DNA of 64,000 nt, from assembly GCF_014898815.1 (NCBI RefSeq), contig NW_026515410.1, positions 50,010 to 114,009 on the forward strand, given 5' to 3'. The notes under the pieces were generated by a model that saw only the letters and a program-made list of their open reading frames with translations, was not told the DNA's origin and ran no database searches. Positions 60,745 to 64,000 of this stretch are shown here, one piece after another; within the stretch, counting starts at the first letter, position 1; every line of letters starts with the position of its first letter. Origin of the DNA: Panonychus citri (lineage: Eukaryota > Arthropoda > Arachnida > Trombidiformes > Tetranychidae). The position numbers and the translations under genes were made by a program.

Positions 60745-62486
60745 CGCACTCTTTGTCTTTCCACCTCCTCGTCTATGACAAGTATACATCAAGCCAAGTA
60801 TTAGCTAAGATTAGTCTCAAGCTGATATTTTATCTGACAGAGTTATCAGAATAATTCAGAAAGAAAATCTTCTTTAGACTATGCTTCTCATCCCCTTCCC
60901 TGTCTACAATCACTTGCAAGTACCACCTTGAAGATAGTTTTCTTCAACTTGAATTGAATTGTAGTTGATAAATTTGATTTCATGGAGGAAAAAAAATAGT
61001 AGAATTATCAGTTGATTGTTTGATCATGATAATAATGATACCAAGCTTTAAACTGAACATTATAAATTTCCTCAGGTTCGGTTATCATGAAAACCTTGTT
61101 CTTACTTTTTTTTGGCTCTCTGTCTTGACTGTTCTTCTAATTTTTCTCATTGAAATGATCAATACTTCACCATCATGATAAGTATATAAACATGATGATA
61201 GTTTGTTCCCACTCTCTTTTCGTTATCTTTCATCTCACTTGATCTTTTTTTTTTGCTTGCTCATCTTTCTTGTCCCTCCACATGATCCAGTTCACTTTAT
61301 CACTTACAATCTATTTCTCACTATCTTCCATCTTCTTCCGTTCTGATATTCTGATTGATGACAGGAAATTTACTCCCACTTATTCTGGTTCTTTCTTAAA
61401 GACTGACACGATGAAAATATTGTCTTTTCCTCACCAAAAAAGCTTTCATAATATCACCAAATATACCCAACATTTCATTGGAAATACAAAGTTATGAATT
61501 CGATTTAAAGTTGTATAAATTTCAAATAGAATCCCAACTTATACAGTAACCATTCATCAGCAGAATAACTTGCAATTTAAAAAGTAAAATAAGAATCCAT
61601 AATAAAGTCCAATATCAAAATCTAGTGGATGAATAAAGAAATTCCAATATTCATCAGATCTCGAATACTTCAATACTCACAATCAAAAAGAATTGTTAGA
61701 CTTTCAATATTCATTTAGAAAACAACAGGTAAGTTATTTATCACCTTTCCACTCTCATTTGCACCGATGGGTGATGAAAGTCGCCGTAAATTTAGGTCAA
61801 TAAGTTTGGAATTAGTGAAAAAAAGTCTCAATTTAATTTACCCTCAGGTTATCACTCATTTTTCGTACAAAACTTTTTTCCCTCTGTATTGTTTACTCCA
61901 ATTTTGTGTTTCCTTCTGCTGTATGTGTGATGAGAATAACAAAAAGAAGGCATTCTGATCATGAAGGTAAACATGATACTGAATTTGGGAAGATGAGAAA
62001 ACAAAAACAACATCTAGATCAAGATCTTAACAATAATAATAATAATAACAAAAAGAAGATGAAAATTTTTTTCCATTTTTCTTCAAATTCTCTGAAATAT
62101 AAAAGTCAAAAGTTTCCAAAAGGATGAGAAAAGTTTACAGATAAAAAAAGAGAAGTTGAAATTATCCAGAATGTGTTACAATGAGTTAAATTTATCATGA
62201 ATTCCAGGGTAGGTTGAAGGTAAATTTTAATCTTTATAGTGAACCTGATCATCATAGGAAAATGATTATCGTTGAAAGATATAATTTGATATTATATTTG
62301 AATCATAGTGATTTAGGTTAACCTTGTCAGGAATCGTAGGAGAAGTGAGAAAAAAAAGTTCAATCAACTTACCCCCATAGGCGATACATTTTAATTTTAA
62401 ACTGGTTCCTTCACCATAAGAAGCTCCAAGTGAATCAATCATTTGATTGTTTGTTTCATCAGTTATAATCAACTTTTTAGCTGGAA
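38955..62486 (-). CDS. Sidestep-family Ig/FN3 transmembrane receptor (5' end outside the window)
   Basis: Cell-surface protein of the arthropod Sidestep family, which guides motor axons and binds Beat-type partners (family knowledge). Exons read in order on the minus strand: 62,486-62,373, 52,873-52,661, 52,550-52,406, 51,799-51,642, 51,186-51,025, 50,951-50,823, 40,699-40,388, 40,229-39,930 and 39,837-39,675. All junctions are GT/AG and the phases match (mostly phase 1, typical of Ig exons). They encode Ig2, Ig3, Ig4, Ig5, an FN3 domain (GRPERMTECLVSNQTGESL), and a transmembrane helix (LVVFSALILTITLVAIIIIL). The V-set Ig1 and signal peptide must lie right of 64,000. Candidate tail exons follow at 39,597-39,418, 39,345-39,144, 39,053-38,955 and possibly 38,868-38,656, but the first two join with an in-frame stop or a phase conflict; a stop directly after KKKLKTIE at 39,671 is the alternative end. 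The gene exceeds 23 kb because of introns of about 9.8 and 10.1 kb. Confidence 0.85.
39675..39837 (-). CDS. Sidestep-family exon: transmembrane segment
   Basis: 163 nt if the donor GTAAG at 39,674-39,670 is used, leaving phase 2. Without splicing, translation stops at TAA, 39,673-39,671. Contains one hydrophobic helix and a basic stop-transfer (RIRNHEDKVDPKKKLK). Confidence 0.8.
39930..40229 (-). CDS. Sidestep-family exon: FN3 domain
   Basis: 300 nt, phase 1 in and out. GRPERMTECLVSNQTGESL to NGLTAGSNYIFDVYSSNPRG is a fibronectin type III fold as found before the membrane span in this family. Confidence 0.9.
40388..40699 (-). CDS. Sidestep-family exon: Ig5
   Basis: 312 nt, phase 1 in and out, a whole Ig domain: HSPVCVKDQKSIYIVG, IRVSCSIEAEPGVTEIIWKI and LDDYGTLICSARNKIG. 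Confidence 0.9.
42950..43080. repeat. Compound (GAAA)n(GA)n microsatellite
   Basis: About 20 GAAA units are followed by about 24 GA units. Confidence 0.95.
43670..43693. repeat. (GA)n microsatellite
   Basis: About 12 uninterrupted GA units in the intron. Confidence 0.9.
45922..45949. repeat. (ATC)n microsatellite
   Basis: Nine ATC units; the longest of many TCA/ATG runs in the window. Confidence 0.9.
50823..50951 (-). CDS. Sidestep-family exon: second half of Ig4
   Basis: 129 nt, phase 1 in and out. Encodes LVIKVADKSHSGDYSCYAFN. Confidence 0.85.
51025..51186 (-). CDS. Sidestep-family exon: first half of Ig4
   Basis: 162 nt, phase 1 in and out. Encodes KPNVKLVSRLINHQSEIKEN and FECIIDSNPGIKEIGWTFNE. 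Confidence 0.85.
51642..51799 (-). CDS. Sidestep-family exon: second half of Ig3
   Basis: 158 nt, phase 2 in, phase 1 out. Encodes SILKLVPSPSDNGALLSCKA with the D-x-G-x-x-x-x-C pattern. Confidence 0.85.
52406..52550 (-). CDS. Sidestep-family exon: first half of Ig3
   Basis: 145 nt, phase 1 in, phase 2 out. Encodes YPLYVKIISIKRPLSSSKST and ELQCDSKGSRPGAKITWYLN, with Cys and Trp of the Ig fold. Confidence 0.85.
52661..52873 (-). CDS. Sidestep-family exon: second half of Ig2
   Basis: 213 nt, phase 1 in and out. Encodes KPAPSVHWYLDENLL with the core Trp and KLLSCKSFNTNLT with the second Cys. Confidence 0.85.
55540..55772 (-). mobile_element. MITE copy, CAGGGCTATTCAGC family
   Basis: Plus strand contains GAAACCTAAAAACTTGTAAG, AATGACCTTGATCTTTTGAT and TTAGTTGCTGAGAAAATGAC and ends AAAATAGCTGAATAGCCCTG followed by TA. 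It is the best preserved terminus of the family. Confidence 0.75.
55809..55965 (+). mobile_element. Second MITE fragment, opposite orientation
   Basis: TA then CAGGGCTATTCAACTTCATT begins only 36 bp after the end of the previous copy, so the two termini face each other. Its inner sequence (AAACTTGGTACCATCATCAC, GTTTCAAGGCAACTGAGGTC) resembles the family but is truncated. Confidence 0.55.
56047..56124. repeat. (ATGAAG)n / (ATAAAG) minisatellite
   Basis: About 13 hexamer units GATGAA with A/G variants. Confidence 0.9.
56580..57059. other. Broken coding-like DNA before the 57,077 ORF
   Basis: Short plus-strand pieces such as RIDFDHLFKLFTMLEMDMEP are interrupted by stops. Possibly a decayed part of the same element as the protease relic. 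Confidence 0.25.
57077..57487 (+). pseudogene. Unrecognised ORF, possibly part of a decayed Polinton-like element
   Basis: 136 codons; the first codons are Lys-rich (KRVTKKKSNVQDEVEIVIDL). The middle is acidic and Ser-rich, and the end has NLVFFTSSSYAGIRTGKIRK. An overlapping frame (57,447-57,785) continues for a few basic codons before AT-rich noise. It lies about 480 bp upstream of the protease relic on the same strand, which is the only hint of origin. The family is not recognised. Confidence 0.3.
57950..58706 (+). pseudogene. Adenain-like cysteine protease pseudogene (Polinton/adintovirus type), split by a MITE
   Basis: The upstream part, 57,960-58,114, encodes FGGVYPIDRLPRL and RWVAVRFNNYGRAL; the downstream part, 58,551-58,706, encodes GFGHEPEGLIL-like words, then NAPNGYSHSSLKCQGNDST and ACGYFVSYS before a stop. 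This pattern (WVAVxF early, Q-x(n)-ACG late) is that of adenovirus-type maturation proteases carried by Polinton/Maverick elements. Breaks: a 432-bp MITE sits at 58,117-58,548; the reading frame also changes within 58,551-58,590; and the position of the catalytic His before WVAV is occupied by Arg. The Cys is kept. It lies on the plus strand inside an intron of the minus-strand Sidestep-family gene. Confidence 0.7.
58117..58548. mobile_element. 432-bp MITE with 58-bp perfect terminal inverted repeats
   Basis: TIRs 58,117-58,174 and 58,491-58,548 begin CAGGGCGTTTTATTTATCC and are identical over 58 bp. TA flanks both ends (58,115-58,116 and 58,549-58,550), as for Tc1/mariner-type insertion. Inside is a perfect 16-bp hairpin at 58,191-58,226 (TTAGAAAACTTCTGGA, loop TGTT). 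No coding capacity. The interior shares ACGACCTTTGAACG and AATGACCTCAATGACTTTTA-like words with the CAGGGCTATTCAGC family, so the two are probably related. Confidence 0.9.
58707..60683. other. Intronic AT-rich DNA
   Basis: No recognisable gene. The short open frame at 59,092-59,301 has no known domain. Confidence 0.4.
60684..60742. repeat. (TC)n microsatellite
   Basis: About 29 uninterrupted TC units, the longest dinucleotide tract in the window. Confidence 0.95.
62373..62486 (-). CDS. Sidestep-family exon: first half of Ig2
   Basis: 114 nt, phase 1 in and out. Encodes VPAKKLIITDETNNQMIDSL and GEGTSLKLKCIAYGG, with the first Ig Cys. The GG-(K)P join to the next exon is typical of this family. 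Confidence 0.85.
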
Positions 62487-63822
62487 CTGTAGTCACAATC
62501 AGTATCATTATTCAGCATAATGAACATGGTGACAGTGAAAAAAGAGATAAACAGGATTCACCATGATTATCCCAATGAATTCGGAAATGATTGTGAAAGT
62601 AAAAAAAAGAGCTCAGTTTTAATGGATGAAACCTGGGAATGGGAATCGTTGTAATAACAATCAAGTTTATCTTCATTATCATCATGTGCAGTTGATTTTT
62701 ATTGTAATTTATCAGGTTGATTCATCGTTGATCATTATCTTTATCTAATTCATTCAATGAATTACTTAGAAAAAAAATTCATTCAATAAGATAAAAAAGA
62801 GACAATCTGAAAGAACTGTCGTTTTTTTGGCTCTTTAACTTTAATTTGCTTTTTCGTCCAACTATTAGCATCGAAATAGCCTCAGGTAGAATCAATTTCT
62901 ACCTCTGATAATAATAATAGTAATAACTGATAACCTATTATATGATAAGACTTGTAAATATTTGCGTTTCTACCGCAATCAAATCAAAAAAGTAATCAGA
63001 ACTTTATAAAACAATCGAACCGATGGGGAAAAAATCTAATCAATTCCGTTGCAACGATCTCCAATAGAGGAGAATAAAAAGTTTCTAAACTTTTCCGTTC
63101 AATACTTATCGATATCCATGTTCTTATCAATTATATTGTTCAATAAGTTGTTCAATGGTTTTATAGAAACAACTTGAAATAATCGAGAGTGTTATTATAA
63201 AGATAAGATTCTTTGGATAATATTATTTTGATTCTGAATGTCTCTTGAGAGGCTATTCTGATACTCGGTGTACAAGAGTCGAAGGGAGAGAAAGAGGCAA
63301 GTTTATTCATTATCAATATTGATTCAGTTTGACCAATTGCACTTATTGAGAAAGAAACTTAATCAATAATATGATTCAATTTTGTTGTCGGCATATCGAT
63401 ACAATTGAGCCATGAAGAGCATGATGAAACTGTTTCAATCGTAATGAAAATTGATAAGAAACTTTGAAGCCTTAAAGTTCATTATCAGTTTTTTTAACTA
63501 TCTCAATGCAAAGTGATGATGGTTTGATGACAATGATGATGAAAATTATGTCGTTGTCGGCGGTAAGTGATGCTGAGCATCAGAAATTCTTGTAACTCAA
63601 ACTCCTTAAAACAGTTTATTCAACTGGAATCGATTTAATTTGCTTAATGAGCCTTCACACGGTTCAATTGGTACTAAGAAAAAAAGTTCGTAGAATAAAA
63701 AAAACTAAAGAGAGAATCTTGAGAATTGAAGCATCATCCTTATCACTCCCAATTCTCATCCTTTTATTTTCTTTTCTTTTGTAATATTTTCCACCAGCAA
63801 CAGTATGAAAAAAAAAATAAAA

Positions 63823-63825
<3 letters not shown>
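62487..63825 (-). other. Upstream intron of the Sidestep-family gene
   Basis: Follows the acceptor GACTACAG at 62,494-62,487. No Ig1 exon was found, so this intron reaches past the right edge. AT-rich DNA otherwise. Confidence 0.55.

Positions 63826-63867
<42 letters not shown>
63826..63867. repeat. (GA)n microsatellite
   Basis: About 21 GA units near the right edge. Confidence 0.95.
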
Positions 63868-63871
<4 letters not shown>

Positions 63872-64000
63872 TCATCATCAGCAGAAAAAAACACCAACAT
63901 TGAATTTGAAGGAAAGAGCAACAGAAGCAAAAAGATGAATCTCTTTTTACATTTTCCTCTATTTTTCATCTTCATCATCATCATGGAAAAGGAAGTCAAA

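Larger units (their letters stand above)
52874..62372 (-). other. 9.5-kb intron of the Sidestep-family gene
   Basis: Separates the two halves of Ig2. Contains two MITE copies near 55.5-56.0 kb, an (ATGAAG)n tract, an unrecognised ORF at 57,077, an adenain-like protease pseudogene with an inserted MITE (57,950-58,706) and a (TC)n tract at 60,684. The rest is AT-rich DNA without a supported gene. Confidence 0.75.

Overview
The window is eukaryotic nuclear DNA, AT-rich, with spliceosomal introns from about 55 nt to about 10 kb. It carries arthropod-type genes (a Sidestep-family guidance receptor and a CUB/LDLa membrane protein) and many retro- and DNA transposons. I infer an arthropod, most likely a chelicerate such as an acariform mite, from the gene content, the tiny introns and the abundance of TCA/GA microsatellites. 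Species assignment is inference.

Left part (1-12,061, + strand): a compact four-exon gene of unknown function (529-2364), then the 3' part of a gene for a CUB-CUB-CUB/LDLa/transmembrane protein (about 3491-11,958). That gene has two long introns, one apparent frameshift near 6,231-6,250 and a poly(A) signal at 12,056.

Middle part (12,062-38,500): a nested transposon graveyard. It contains (i) LTR/primer-site remnants at 13.3-13.5 kb, 16.3-16.5 kb and 20.2 kb; (ii) a + strand Gypsy leader and truncated gag (20.2-21.8 kb); (iii) an 834-bp inverted repeat at 19.03-19.86 kb; (iv) degraded minus-strand ORFs at 22.1-25.3 kb; (v) a full-length minus-strand Gypsy/errantivirus-like element at 25,267-34,280 with a perfect 5-bp target duplication (GTAGC); (vi) the env tail of another element (34.5-34.9 kb) into which that element appears to have inserted; and (vii) an innexin pseudogene (37.5-37.9 kb). 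The intact-length element has LTR, PBS, leader repeats, gag-pol, a broken env, and a final ORF with a zinc knuckle and a DEDDh 3'-5' exonuclease signature.

Right part (38,656-62,486, minus strand): exons of a Sidestep-family gene. Ig2 to Ig5, an FN3 domain, the transmembrane segment and candidate tail exons are present; the first exons lie beyond the right edge. Its two largest introns, about 9.8 and 10.1 kb, hold mostly simple repeats. The rightmost one also holds several TA-flanked MITEs and an adenain-like (Polinton/adintovirus-type) protease pseudogene split by a 432-bp MITE.

Most notable signals: the accessory exonuclease ORF in the LTR element, and arrays of short RNA hairpins with a shared AGTG(A/T)(A/T) hexaloop and covarying stems in the leaders of two different retroelements.
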